NCBI RefSeq assembly: GCF_001411555.2
Contig: NC_049902.1
Coordinates: forward strand, 15,216,741-15,280,740
Reading direction: 5' to 3'
From: Juglans regia
Lineage: Eukaryota > Streptophyta > Magnoliopsida > Fagales > Juglandaceae
DNA: 64,000 nucleotides
The notes under the pieces were generated by a model. It was given only the letters and a program-made list of their open reading frames with translations. It was not told the origin of the DNA and ran no database searches. Position numbers and translations under genes: made by a program. Positions 1 through 10,930 of the stretch are shown here, one piece after another (within the stretch, counting starts at the first letter, position 1; every line of letters starts with the position of its first letter).

Positions 1-24
1 TCTGTGTGGGGTATGGTATATGAA

Positions 25-579
25 GGGAGTACATGTCGAATGTACTCCTTATGGCGGAGTGATACACCATGTGGTGGATATGCCATAATGGTGATGTGGC
101 GTATGTAAAGGGATTACACGTGGAGTGTATTCCATGCGGTAGACTGGTGCACCATATGGCGAGTATGCCATAACGGTGATGCGGCATAATGAGTATGAAG
201 GGAGTACACGAGGAGTGTACTCCATGTGGTATAGTGATGTACTAAATGGCGAGTATGCCATAGTAATGGTGTGGAGTAGTGCGTGTAAAGGGAGTACACG
301 TGGAGTGTACCCCATGCAGTAGATTGGTGCACCATATGGTGAGTATACTATAGTGGTGATGTGGCGTAATGCATATGAAGGGAGTACACGTGGAGTGTAC
401 TCCATGTGATGGAGTGATGTACCATATGGCGGGTATGCCATAGTGGTAATGTGGCGTAGTGTGTATGAAAGGGAGTACACGAGGAGTGTACTCCATGTGG
501 TATACTGATGCACCATATGGCGGGTGTGCTATAGTGGTGATGTGGCGTATGTGAAGGGAGTATACGTGGAGTGTACTCC
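25..579. repeat. Minisatellite of about 7 units, 86-92 bp, each with a palindromic core
   Basis: The core GGAGTACACGTGGAGTGTAC recurs with small changes near 25, 111, 200, 290, 379, 471 and 556. Each core is an inverted repeat: arms GGAGTACAC and GTGTACTCC around a 5-nt spacer. A second conserved block, caccatatggcgagtatgcc, lies between cores. Because the repeat preserves an open frame on the minus strand (49-516), it produces a spurious 155-residue ORF rich in Tyr, Pro and His, which I do not regard as a gene. Unit-to-unit divergence is modest. Confidence 0.85.
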
Positions 580-765
580 ACGTGGCAGCGACACTCCGTG
601 TGGCATGTCGTAGAGATAAGGATGGTTATGTGATTGATGGGCGTGGAACGTGATGTGTAATGTCGGGAACTGTGGAACAGTGTCCCGAAGTAGTTATGGC
701 GTAGCCTGTAGTTTGAGGTGACAAGTGTCACCGTGATGGACTTATGGCTAAGACTATGCGTGAAG

Positions 766-956
766 TAGCATAACAAGTGTAAGAGTGCGTAGTGGAAGCA
801 TGGCTGAGGAATGTCATGAAGTGACATGATTATTGACAGTTGTGCTTATGATGGGCGAAGTAGCGGAACAAGTGTGAAAGTATGTAGCGGAAACATGACT
901 GGGCAACGTCACGAAGTGGCGTGGTTATGGGCAGTCATGCCTATGACGGGTGAAAT
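766..956. repeat. Diverged tandem duplication, about 95-bp unit
   Basis: The copy at about 766-860 and the copy at about 861-956 share the order gtagc.(t/g)aacaagtgt, then gtag.gga..catg.ctg, then a short imperfect hairpin (gtcatgaagtgacat in copy 1, gtcacgaagtggcgtg in copy 2), then atg.gggcgaa. Copies differ mainly by transitions. Confidence 0.6.
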
Positions 957-2783
957 GTTAGAGTGTAGGAATGGCATAACGGGAACATGACGAGATGTCA
1001 TGATGTGACGGGAGTACGTGAGGAACCGTACTCTTGATGAGTCAGGAGTTGACGTAGCAGAATGTTGGGTAATGCGACAAGGTCACAGTGTAGCTCTGGA
1101 GCAATCTCTGGCTATGTGACGTGACATAAGGTGTAGTTGTGAATGGAGTCTTGTCCTGTTAAGTGTTGGGATGAACTGTCAAAAGGGACGGGTAGCATGA
1201 AGAATCATTCTAGCCGGGTTAAGAGAAGGTTGGTATCGGAGTATGGCCCTTGCCCCTACGAGCAGGTGATCAACATGTTATATGTTGATCTTAGGTGATA
1301 AAGAGGTAAGGTACATGTGTAATCTGGGTAGACATATGTGACAAACGGATTTACCATATGTAATGGGTAATCTGTCATGAGCATAGTTGCACGGTGCTTA
1401 AGCCTCAAAGTTGGCTTAGAGCCGTGTGGCTTGTATGGATGGGAATGAGGACTAGTATGGGCTAAGGTGCATGAAGATAGTGACAGATGTATTGTCTAGG
1501 ATTGGGATGCGTGACTTAGTCGGTCTGAGTCATGCATCGAGATGAGTTCAATAAGAAGAGTAAGACGAATGTCTTAGTGTCTTAATCCTAAGGTGAATCA
1601 TGGGTTGACTTTAGTGGATGAGCACGCGAGGCAAGACTTTGAGTTGGAGGATGTGGTGTCCGTAAGTGGTCCCCGAAGGGTTTAACATAGTAAAGGGCAC
1701 GTAAGTGCACTGGATAGAAGGAGAGTGTTCTAAGTGATATGTAGCTCTATTTCTAGTTTAAGTTGCTTATGCATTAGATAGAAAATGATGCTAAGGTATG
1801 TGCATGCATGTAGGTTGCCATCTGACAAGCACATGAATGGACTGCATGACATGCAAGTAGCATGGAGTCCAGGTAAGTGTTACGTTCATACTCTTCTAGA
1901 GTTTTCCAAGATACAAGAAACGCTTTTCCTTTAAGATGCTTACGAAAAGAAACGAAAGACGCTTTAAGAAAGAAAATGCTAAGTGTTTAAAGGTATAAGT
2001 ATGTACGGCCCGTCCTTGGCAGCCCCTTTTTACACAACCAAAGTATTAATTGTACGCATATGAATGGATGACTATACGCTGTATCTATTGTATGTATTTT
2101 CTAAGAAAATCCATAAATTGATGAAAATGCATGAAAGGCACGAAACAGATGCTTTTATGGATCCTACGAACCGACGCTCTCATGTGCGCCACGAGGTGAT
2201 GCTTGTGGAAGCCATGATTGACGACGTTCAAGGTGACGCTTATGGATGCCATGAAAGCTGACGTTTAAGCCCATGTATGTTCTTAAATGAAGTTTTCCAC
2301 GAACGAACTGTTAAAGAAAGGATAGAACTGAAATGAACTGAAAAAGGAAAAGACGATTTTTGAGCTTACGCCCAAAACGATGTTTTCCTCATGAAAAGAA
2401 ATGTTTTCTCATGAAAAGGAAGGACTGTTAAATGAAAGAATGTACTGAATGAAAGCTCTAGCTCACTAGAGCTAACATGAACGAACGAATGAAAAGCAAG
2501 AAAGACAGAAATGAAAGAATGAAATGTATGAAGATACGTAACGACCACTTGAATGAATGAAAAGTGTACCAATGAATGGGCAGATTGCAATGCTAGGTAA
2601 GTAGTACTGGAAGTGCACCCAGTGCTGCCCCCTATGAAAGGGATTCTCAACCCGTGGCCGTGGGTGGAATCCGGGTCCAAAGGAAGACCGCTAACCCCAA
2701 CACACAGGGCGTAACAGTGTGTACTGGCCTATGAAAGTGATAAGAACGAATAGATGTATGCATGCATGTACGAACGCACGAAT

Positions 2784-3039
2784 GCACGAACCTTTAAGAA
2801 ATGAAGGCACTGACGGGGGACACGTTTTAAAGAAAGGAAAACCTTTTGAAAGGAAAAATCCCGTCCAGTGACGTTTTCAAAAGAACACACATATGCACAT
2901 AAACATGCACGAACTCTTGAAGAAATAAAGGCACTAACAGGAAAAACGTTTTAAGAAAAGGATGCCTATGTTTAAGAGAGAAAAAATCCCATCCAGTGAA
3001 GTTTTCAAATGAATGCTCGTATGACACGTATCCATGCAC
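2784..3039. repeat. Two-copy tandem repeat, about 124-bp unit
   Basis: Both copies run from gcacgaac(c/t)(t/c)t, through ggcact(g/a)ac(g/a)g, a purine-rich stretch and aatccc(g/a)tccagtga.gttttcaaa, to a (c)atgcac end. They lie inside the presumptive LTR. No coding potential is visible. Confidence 0.65.
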
Positions 3040-3428
3040 GTAATAGTATGAACGAGTGATGAATTCATGAATGAAAACTTATATTGTTATATTTTAACTG
3101 TATGAAGTAATGCTTACGAGTCTTCGACTCATTTTAGTTTTTATGCATGTCCCTCCCCCCACAGGAACTGCATGATCAGGACGGACGCGGCCCACGTGGA
3201 AGAGCACAGAAGTCTTGGCATGAGTTTTAAACGTACAAGAGGCCTTTTATTGTAAAAATTAATGTTTTTCGCTGTAAACCTCTTTTATCCCAAAGCACAT
3301 TTTAATCTATAAACGTAGAGTCTCGCACCTTGGGTATGCAAGTGAAAATTTTTAAATAGGACGGAAATTCCCTTTGTCCTTTCTGAAAATATTTTGTAAA
3401 AAGTCCCACCACAAGGACGGGCGTTACA

Positions 3429-4087
3429 TGAGCATTGCGAAGTTATGTGTTGAAACTTTCACCTTTTCAGATGCATTCTTTTAATTTCTTCAATCTTTCT
3501 TGAAGAAAATCTATATGTTTAATTATTTTAAGAATTGAGCATGACACAAAAATTCAATGTACTACTAAATATATTGCTATAAAACCCCTTCTTCTCAAAC
3601 TGACTGGAGGCACAGATGTCAACGTTTAGTTGCAATTGAAAATGCATGACATAAAATTCATTTTACTTTTAGTTATTAGTGCTTACAAGTCCATATTTTC
3701 ATTGATTAAAGCTATTTTTTGGTGAACCTAGTCAACCTAATTTGATGACTTTTGAAGCAAGTCAACTCATGCAACTTTACTAGAGGAAACATCATCATGA
3801 TTATTGTTCACTGATTAATCATCTAGAAATGTAGAAGTAAACTGCTTGCCAGATGTCACTGTGCAATTGCAATCAAAATCATGTTTTGTTGTTTTGTGTG
3901 CCTGTACAGTATTTAAATTATGTTTGTATCCAAGTGAAAATCAACAAGACAGATGGAACAAAGGGTAAAATATGTGTCAGTAACATGATAATAAATGTTG
4001 CACAGAACTTTCTGTGCTAGCTTCATATTGGGAGAATGAATTAGATATATTTTCAGTTTTTGTAATATGATAACTGATGTCTTGCAG
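3429..4087. other. Intergenic, no gene seen
   Basis: AT-rich sequence between the presumptive LTR end and the first recognisable gene-relic exon. A minus-strand ORF at 3913-4125 overlaps the relic exon antisense and is taken as a shadow. No repeat, RNA gene or transposon end was recognised. Confidence 0.5.
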
Positions 4088-4338
4088 ACTAGACAAGAAA
4101 TAGACTTTGTCCTAGTTTCATGCACAGAATTAGGAATAGAACCTACCAGAAGGGAGCAAGTTCTTAAAGCTAAGAGGGTTAGTGCACTCTTTTCTTTTGT
4201 TTCTTCTGCTACTTTAACATATTTAGGTAATTTTTATCTTTGATCACATGATTTCTCCAAGCTAGAGAAGAGTCATTGAGAATATCTGGCCTTGGATATA
4301 CAATTATTCATCTTGGTCCCCTAAAGGTAGAGCCGTAA
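4088..4338 (+). pseudogene. Relic of an NAD(P)-binding Rossmann-fold (NmrA-like, atypical SDR) gene
   Basis: Two exon-like pieces are in the right order. The first, 4088-4177, is preceded by a good acceptor (gatgtcttgcag) and followed by gttagt; it encodes 30 residues including FVLVSCTELGIEP and REQVLKAKR. The second, 4261-4335, encodes EESLRISGLGYTII and GPLKVEP, then meets TAA at 4336. These match, from memory, consecutive segments of plant NAD(P)-binding proteins of the At4g18810 type, where VSCTGLG, LKAKRAGEESLR and GYTIIRPGPL are conserved. The N-terminal nucleotide-binding part and the C-terminus are absent, and the junction between the pieces lacks a clean in-frame acceptor. I call it a decayed fragment, probably of a gene copy disrupted by transposons. 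No function is expected. Confidence 0.6.
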
Positions 4339-4475
4339 ATTTCTTTTCAAGAACTTAAATGGCTTTGTCAAATAATTTTCAGAATTCATTTAACGTGGAT
4401 AAACTATAGAGGTTGTGTGGGAAGTATGTGCATAAACAAGTTATTGTTTCTGATTGTTATTATTTTGCCTACCAG

Positions 4476-4562
4476 TCCCTTCCACCGGAAGAGGAGAAAG
4501 AATTGAAGGAAACACTTAAAGATATTAGTGGACGTGGGAAGAAGGTTAATCTCGAGCAGAAG
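4476..4562 (+). pseudogene. Isolated exon-like segment, unrecognised
   Basis: An 87-nt stretch bounded by a strong acceptor (ttattttgcctaccag) and a plausible donor (gtatatgg). It encodes a charged, helix-like peptide beginning SLPPEEEKELKETL and ending in NLEQK. The base composition is distinctly coding-like compared with the flanks. It lies 140 bp after the Rossmann-fold relic on the same strand, so it may be another exon of the same broken gene. I do not recognise it as part of that family, and no further exon was identified downstream. Confidence 0.35.
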
Positions 4563-6783
4563 GTATATGGCATATCAATGATATCATCCATGACTCTTAT
4601 TTTCTTGCACTCGTTCATATATGTTGAACAAAAAGTATACAATTTCTAAGAAACCGTGCAAAAAAAGAAATTGTAACATCTAGAAAAATTTGAAATGAGC
4701 ACCGGCTTGCATGAATGATGCAATACCATGAACTTATAGAAAGTATACAATGGCAGGAGAGCATTATTGCATCAGACATGATTGCATGCCAGTTCAATGA
4801 ATGGTTTTGAGTTCTTGATTTTTTTGTCCTCCCATACCATCTGAGCATGGTGTTATGGCCTATGGTGTTAAGTTTTATCTTATGGTTCTTTTCATGTGGT
4901 AGTAATTCAAACTTACCCTTTTTTGTCATCTATATGATCCTGTTATGGTTTCAAATTTATTTTTCCTCATATCTTTTTAAATACAACTTCAACAATATGT
5001 ATTGGCACAAATGCCTACCGCCTTTGTATTCATGTATATAAGTTGCTGCCTAGTTGCCTCATTTTGTGTTGAACTTTTTATTGTAAAGGTTTCTTTTTGG
5101 GTAGTGGCAGTGTATGTTTTAGTTTTAGTTTATATTGGTTTACTAAGAACATTGGCATTGGCTTCATCAAACGCCTAGCCAAATGTAAAATTTGATGAAT
5201 TTGATCAAAATCCAGCTACATTGGATTCATCAAAGGGATAGATGGGAAGTTGTGAGATACAGTAAATCCATAGCATTCTTCAAATTTGAAGGATTACTAT
5301 TCATCAAGCAAATGTGTTTTTTATTGTATTTTAATCCCGCAACGGTCTTTTTTTTTTCCTTTCTCTCTCTCCTTTTTCCTCCCCGCGTCTTTTCTCTCCA
5401 TTTTCATTTTTGCAAATCGCAGTGCCCCCTTTCTCTTCACGATTCAAGTTCACCCAAGCAGAGTGCCAAAGAAATAGAGCAGAGCCACATTCAGGTTCAC
5501 ACGAGCTTCTTTCATTTATTGTTCATCTCCTTTCTTTTCTCCTGCAACCTTAGTTTTTTATGAGCTTTGATAGTTATGGTGCATTTGAAGAAATGGTTGT
5601 AGTTTGGGGTTAAAACTTACTTTCCCCACCCCTTTTTTTCATGTTGCTGAGTACATCTTGCCAAATCTCTTGCAAGCCTAACAGGGAAAGTCGTATGATT
5701 ATTCCAAATTGTTGGAACCTTCACTGGTTGGAAGAGACTTTCCTATATTTTTTTGGTCTGAAAGTTTGATATTTTTTTGCATGAAGCCTATTTTTCGATA
5801 TACATTTACTTAAATATTTTATTAACTTTGGACATTTTGGTGCTGATAGTCTATTTTTTTCGCTTATTTGATGATCTAAATATTTCTCAAGTGCATCAGT
5901 GTTGTGGATTGTCAAGCAACCACTTGGAAAAGGGTATTTGTTTTTCTTTCTGTATTGTATTATTGGTATATTTCTAGATTTGCATCCACAGTGTGTGATA
6001 ATTTATCTGCAGACTATAATATATTGTACACAAAAGTAAGATTGGTCCATGACAATGGTAACATCTCGAAAGGAGAAAAAACCCTTCACAATATGCCAAA
6101 TAGAATATGCCTTCACAAGTACATACAGAAGCAACACTAAAGCCTTCACAATATGCGTTACATTAATAGCTTGAATGCCAAAATAGAAAGAGATTCATAT
6201 GATTATTCTCGTCTATCAATTCAGTATCCCATTACTCTAATGGTGTTAAGGGTGTTAAAATTCATCTGTATGTGGATGTCTTGAAACTTGAAAGACTCTG
6301 ATCAGGTTCAAAAACTGCTTTGCTTTGATCATGTTCAAATAACAGGTATTAACTCTTTATGATCTTCTTCCTCATCTTCGTTAAGACGAACAAAATCTAG
6401 TATAGGAGAAAGATCCCCTTCACCAAAAAGCCTTCACTATCATCAGTCTTTCTACTTGATAGCTTGAATGCCACTATAGGAGAAAAAAACACTCAAGTTC
6501 ACTATTATCATCCTTGTCTTGAAACTATCATCAGTCTTTCTTCTTCAGTTGCCTCTTTTTCATTTGGACTAGCATCTTCTTAACATGCCTCTGTTTTTTG
6601 TTCCTCCATTTCTGCTTTTTCTTTGCTTACCTTTTTAGTTACTGAAATTAGTTTTCTTCATGAGTAATTATCGTCATGAAAGTAATTACGATAGAAATGT
6701 ACTTGGTTTTGTAAGTTGGTTTTGCATATGTATGTGCTGCCTTGTCTATTTTTTGACAACTTAAACATTACGATTCTTCAAGG
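4563..6783. other. Non-coding stretch; possible degenerate Harbinger/Tourist left end near 5148
   Basis: AT-rich sequence with pyrimidine tracts (5340-5430) and short ORFs lacking recognisable domains. At about 5144-5165, TAA is followed by GAACATTGGCATTGG, which resembles the GAGCATCCACATTGGG terminus of the Harbinger element ending at 14345, including a TAA-type flank. If this is a left end, the ORF1 relic at 6784 would belong to the same decayed element. I could not find a matching right end. Confidence 0.35.
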
Positions 6784-7167
6784 ATGGACACTCCATTTGA
6801 GGAGGACCCCTTCTTCACCACTCTTTTACAAAGTGGAGGAGAAGGTTGTAATAGCACTCCAACATACACACAACATTCTAATGATGCTGAGTTCAACATG
6901 GCGTTAGAAAAAATGGCCGAGGATAGGCGGTTGTTCATGGTAGAGAGGAGATCATAGGTGACAAAGGCAAATGACAATAGAGGTGCACAACTAGAACTTG
7001 ATAAGAGAAAGTTCGAGGCGGAGATCATGAGCAAGGATCTTTCTGGAATGAATGCCATGCAGCAAGCCTACTTTCTAAATATTCAGAGAAAAATTTATGA
7101 AGACTCTTTCAATTATTCCAAAGGTACATACGAGAAATCTCCATCCACACCTGATGGAGGTGTGTAA
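6784..7167 (+). pseudogene. Deleted PIF/Harbinger ORF1 (Myb-like accessory protein) relic
   Basis: The reading frame starts at ATG 6784 (MDTPFEEDPFF...), has one in-frame TAG at 6955-6957, and continues in the same frame to TAA at 7165-7167. The second part (QLELDKRKFEAEIM, then AMQQAYFLNIQRKI) resembles the C-terminal helix-rich region of plant Harbinger ORF1 proteins, also annotated as NAM-associated C-terminal domain. Compared with the ORF1 at 10931, the whole SANT/Myb-like DNA-binding domain is missing: the N-terminal leader runs straight into the C-terminal helix. It is therefore an internally deleted, non-functional copy of a different Harbinger family. Confidence 0.6.
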
Positions 7168-7892
7168 CTGTTGGCTATGATTTCAGATTTCTAGCTTTTA
7201 GTGGCTGGGCAGCCACTATGAGATCTATTTTTTTTTTTTTTAAGTTGGTTTGTAGCTTTTTTGTGTTTGACATAGACTGAAATTGTATATGTTCCCCTAG
7301 ACTTCTGTGTAACTGGAATTGCTGATGGCAGAATTTTCTGTGATGATAGCAGCTTGTTAGTATCTTGTATGTTACTTGATGATATTTACCTCATTGTACT
7401 AGTTCCTGTGAGGATGAATTATTTGTTTTCCTTTGGGTCTAAAGCTCTTTCTCTTCCTGTCTCATGTTGCTTGTAGTCCTATCTCATGTTGAACATACAC
7501 CATAATACATCAGGTTAACACTCGAGTCTTGTCTCATGTTGCTTGTAGTGATCGAAACAAATTCAAAGTATTATGTGCATTTAATTGGAGCAACTAGCCA
7601 TGGTGTATTGAATATATTTATCACGTCATCTACTCAATGCATGTGCATTGATAACATTCATGACCTTTCCAAAATGGAGCAGCTAACCATGGTGTATGTT
7701 GTTGTCTTACCGTAATAAAGCAGAAAAAAGGGGATATTTTTCGCTATGCCAAATAATTTCATCAGGTTTGGTTTTTTAGTGTTTTTCAGAAGGGGATCTA
7801 CTCAATGTATGTTGTTGTCTTACTGTATCGTTGGTTTTGTGGAGGCATGATAGCTACCTAAATAGATTTTCACTCTTTCGACCAAAATTATC
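7168..7892. other. Non-coding, nothing recognised
   Basis: AT-rich DNA with repeated short words (tgtctcatgttgcttgtag occurs twice near 7460 and 7530; ctcaatgtatgttgttgtctta occurs near 7690 and 7800). No coding frame or transposon end could be supported. Confidence 0.4.
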
Positions 7893-8259
7893 CACTGGAA
7901 ATATATAATGGCGACGATAATTAAAAATCATTGGGAAAAATAAAGAGGCATTTGCAGTGATTTATTAACTTTTAGCGACGATTTATATTGCCAAACTTAA
8001 CTTTTTTCAACGATTTAATGGCAAACCAAAACACCATTTCCGTTGATTTTTTGAATAATTGCGATGGACAAAAATGGCCGCAAATAGTAACTTTTTGCAA
8101 TGATTTTTGTGTATCGCTGCAATTGATAAGAAATGACTCTTTTATTTCGTAAAAAATGTAGCTATTTAAAAATCGCCGAAAATGATCAAATGCAGCAATT
8201 AATATTGAGAGTATTTGCAACGATTATAAGCATTGAAAAATGCCTGCTTTCTTGTAGAT
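7893..8259. mobile_element. Short CACTA-type non-autonomous element (MITE-like)
   Basis: The right end reads aatgcctgctttcttgtag, the complement of the common plant CACTA terminus CTACAAGAAA.CAGGCATTT. The left end starts CACTGGAAATATATAATGGCGACG. Inside are many copies of a GCGACGAT/GCAATGATTT-type subterminal motif (7911, 7976, 8050, 8096, 8219). Both termini have lost one or two bases of CACTA, so the element is old. It abuts the truncated end of the NET1 fragment. Confidence 0.5.
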
Positions 8260-8282
8260 ATATCAATATTTCCAAAAGTTCT

Positions 8283-8465
8283 TGATCCTTCACTGCAATC
8301 TTCTTTACCAGATTGTTAGCTTCTAATTGCAGAGATTGATTTGACCTCTCCAATAGAAGACACTTTCGTTCTTCTGCAATCTTCAATTTTACTGCTCCCA
8401 GCAGAATTTCGCTATTCATACGTTTGGCATCTTCTTCGGCATTAAACAGTTCACTTTCCATCTTA
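8283..8465 (-). pseudogene. NET1-like coiled-coil protein gene fragment, downstream half
   Basis: The minus strand encodes a coiled-coil segment: MESELFNAEEDAKRMNSEIL, then AAEERKC-like, LLLERSNQSLQLEANNLV and IAVKDQELLE. From memory this matches the long coiled-coil of plant NETWORKED 1 (kinase-interacting, actin-binding) proteins, where LLLERSNQSLQ is a strongly conserved block. The reading frame is open. It begins at the Harbinger insertion site (8465) and is collinear with the fragment at 14346-14527. Beyond about 8283 similarity stops at the CACTA-type MITE. Neither the N-terminal KIP1-like domain nor the rest of the long exon is present, so this is a gene fragment rather than a functional gene. 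Confidence 0.65.
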
Positions 8466-8762
8466 GCGCATCCCAATCCGGATGCCTAAAGCATTGTTAT
8501 CTCTAAAATTTAGAGATAAAATTTAGGGAAACTTGAAAATGAGTCTCCCATTCCATTCCCTAAATTAGGGATTTGTTTTAGGGGATCTACAGCTGTTCCC
8601 CATATTTGGGGAATCACTGTACATCCCCAATCGACCGAACCCCAAATCTGTTGCCGTTGGTCCTGTGTTTTCCTCTCTTCCTCTCGATTGCCCTCGTTCG
8701 TGGAGGAGGCCCTCTCTCGAACCGTTTGCCACCATTGACGGTGTCTTCTCTTCATCGACTCC

Positions 8763-9117
8763 ACACGAATGTAAGTTATTTCTTCTCTGTGAACCCTTCT
8801 CTCTTCTTCTCTCCATGGATGGACTCTGTCCTCTCTCGCACAAATCGAACACACTGAGCCTCTTTCCCATGGCGAATCTTATGCATTTTCGAGATTTATT
8901 GAAAAAAATTATTGTATTTGTCACTTTGGCCACTTGAAATCACGAATGTAAGTTATCTCTTCTCTGTGAACCATTCCCTCTTCTTCTCTCCATGGATGGA
9001 CTCTATCCTCTCTCGCACAAATTGAACACACAGAGTCTCTTTGCCATGGCGAATCTGATATATTTTCAAGTTTTATTGACAAAAATTATTGTATTTGTCT
9101 GTTTTGCCACTTGAAAT
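8763..9117. repeat. 177-bp tandem duplication in the Harbinger left arm
   Basis: Copy 1 is about 8763-8939 and copy 2 about 8940-9117. Each runs from cacgaatgtaagttat through ctccatggatggactct, ctctctcgcacaaat and ccatggcgaatct to ttgccacttgaaat (tggccacttgaaat in copy 1). They are about 90 percent alike by eye. The unit contains GTAAGT after 'aat', a good splice donor, so the duplication may repeat a 5'-UTR exon end upstream of ORF1. Confidence 0.85.
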
Positions 9118-10930
9118 CCGAGAACCCTAGTTTCAATTACTATTCTAGGGTATGAATATTCATGGATCTGTGACCCATATTCACTGGATTTGTCATGCAT
9201 GTATCTGCCATGGTTTTCATAGTTACTGGATTTATCGACTTCTTTGTTGTATTTCATCAATCGACCTGCCTCTATTGAGAACACTGCATTTTATTGGGTG
9301 CTCTAGGGTTTGGATGGACAATTTTTGCTATGTGTCATTCACGGCACAGTCAATGCATTTGTCTGCCATGGATGATTCTCAGACATTGCTCTTAAATTAC
9401 TGCTTTGTCCATTTGTATGGAGTGTTGTGCATCATTAGGTCATTAATTCATGAACCTGAGTGCATACAAAAACACTGAATTTATTGTATGGCTCGACTCC
9501 TTTTCCCTCTGAATCATTTACCATAATCCAATTGGTTGTCATCAAAGCTAGTCATGCTGTCCAATGAGACCTAATCAAATGGTCTTTTTTTTTTATTACT
9601 ATTACTGTCATTACCAGCTTTGAGCTCCCTCGTTGGTTTATGTATTTTATTTGAAACATAAACGGGTAAAGGACAACAGGACTTAATACTATAAGCATTG
9701 AACTCTGTTCGATGTTAGTGTACATATATGTTTGGTTTGTGCTATTTTTTCCCCCATAATCCATATAATGGAGACAAACATGTTATGTATTTTTAAACTT
9801 AAATGGTTTAACAACACAAGAACTCAAAATCTGCATGCCTAAATTGCCTTTCCAACAAGGAGATCTGACCATTTTTACTGTCTTTTATGAGCTAATTAAT
9901 CCAACAGATATAATATACCATTTTTTTTTTTGTCAACTTAATTATCATGTTTGAATTTCAAATATCCTTTGTCTTTCAACTAGCATTAGAAACTTTCCAT
10001 TTTCTATTAGCTTATACTTTCTCTAATATTTAATCCTTGTATCATGATATTGATCTCCAATATTATATAAGTGTGAATTCAAATATTCTAATCCTACCTC
10101 ATATCAGTTATTTAATCTTTGTTTGTTGCATGTGTTTGTTGGTTTGAGCCAATGTGATCTCTTTAATTATTGTTCCCATAGACTGAGCTCTGTTGGTTTG
10201 ACAAAGTTAAAATCTGTTTTTATGTTCTTATGCATTTTGCATGCTACTTAGTATTGGATTTTCCTTCTCTAACCCCTTGGTTGTGAATTTGTCTGTGCTA
10301 TTGGGACCTTTGCAGTGTTTGGTACTGATGAATAATTTTTACTTGTGGGGGAGGGAGGGGGCTGCATGTCTACTGTTAGGCTATGATGATGGTGTTTAGT
10401 GGGATAATTCATAAGTGTTAGTGGTCCCCATTGAGATGGTGGGGTAATCCTCACCCGAATGATCATATTGCAGTTTATAATAGTTTTCAAACAAGGCACG
10501 TGGGGTTTGGGTAAGGTTTTGTAGCCATTTGATGTTGGGCTCCTCTCACACATGATGTAAATTCTGTAACTCATTCTGAGCCACATTTAAAACACACAAG
10601 TGTTTAGGGAAGTGAATGAGAATGCTCTTATTTTCATGTTTACAAACTAATTTGGTTATTGGATTTGAGTTGTCTTAACCCCTCGGCTGTGATGATGAGA
10701 CAATCCGAACATGGTGATGGAACATTTTGGCACACACCTCCATGGCATGGTAACCCGGATGGCCAATAAATAGTGGCAACCGGTTGTTGCAGCCATGCAA
10801 GGGAGGGTGCCAAGTGTGGTCATACGTTGCCATAGGATTCCTGAGTCGGCTACCAAAATCACTTCTAAATGTAGTTCTTAATTTTAGTCTAACATGTGTA
10901 TCACATTTCTATGTTTACAAATTTTTAGAA
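9118..10930. other. Harbinger interior between left arm and ORF1; no gene
   Basis: About 1.8 kb of AT-rich DNA inside the Harbinger element. Several short ORFs are present but none has a recognisable domain. In related elements this region carries 5'-untranslated exons and introns of ORF1. The stretch immediately before 10931 ends in a pyrimidine-poor tttacaaatttttag, which could be an acceptor two bases before the ORF1 start codon. Confidence 0.45.

Larger units (their letters stand above)
1..3428 (+). mobile_element. Probable long LTR (3' part) of a Ty3/gypsy-type element
   Basis: The block has no long coding frame. It is rich in short direct repeats, and its composition changes abruptly at 3428, where it ends in GGACGGGCGTTACA. 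Ending in a pyrimidine-flanked TTACA is typical of plant Ty3/gypsy LTRs, and the LTRs at 17680 and 22376 in this window also end in GTTACA. No primer-binding site follows position 3428, so this would be a 3' LTR or a solo LTR in plus orientation whose start lies before the window. That is inference: the 5' end and target duplication are not visible. Alternatively it is a cluster of unrelated satellite-like repeats. Confidence 0.4.

Noticed and set aside
49..827. Overlapping minus-strand ORFs of 73-159 codons rich in Tyr, Pro, His and Ser
   Set aside because: They follow the minisatellite period, occur in several frames at once and have no domain; repeat artefacts.
1230..1245. TTGGTATCGGAGTATGG as a primer-binding site for an LTR element
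   Set aside because: It resembles the initiator-Met tRNA site but has a mismatch in the core and no LTR end (TTACA or similar) immediately upstream.
8510..8937. Overlapping ORFs on both strands in the Harbinger left arm
   Set aside because: They span a tandem duplication and the subterminal region; no recognisable domain and no conservation between the two repeat copies in frame.
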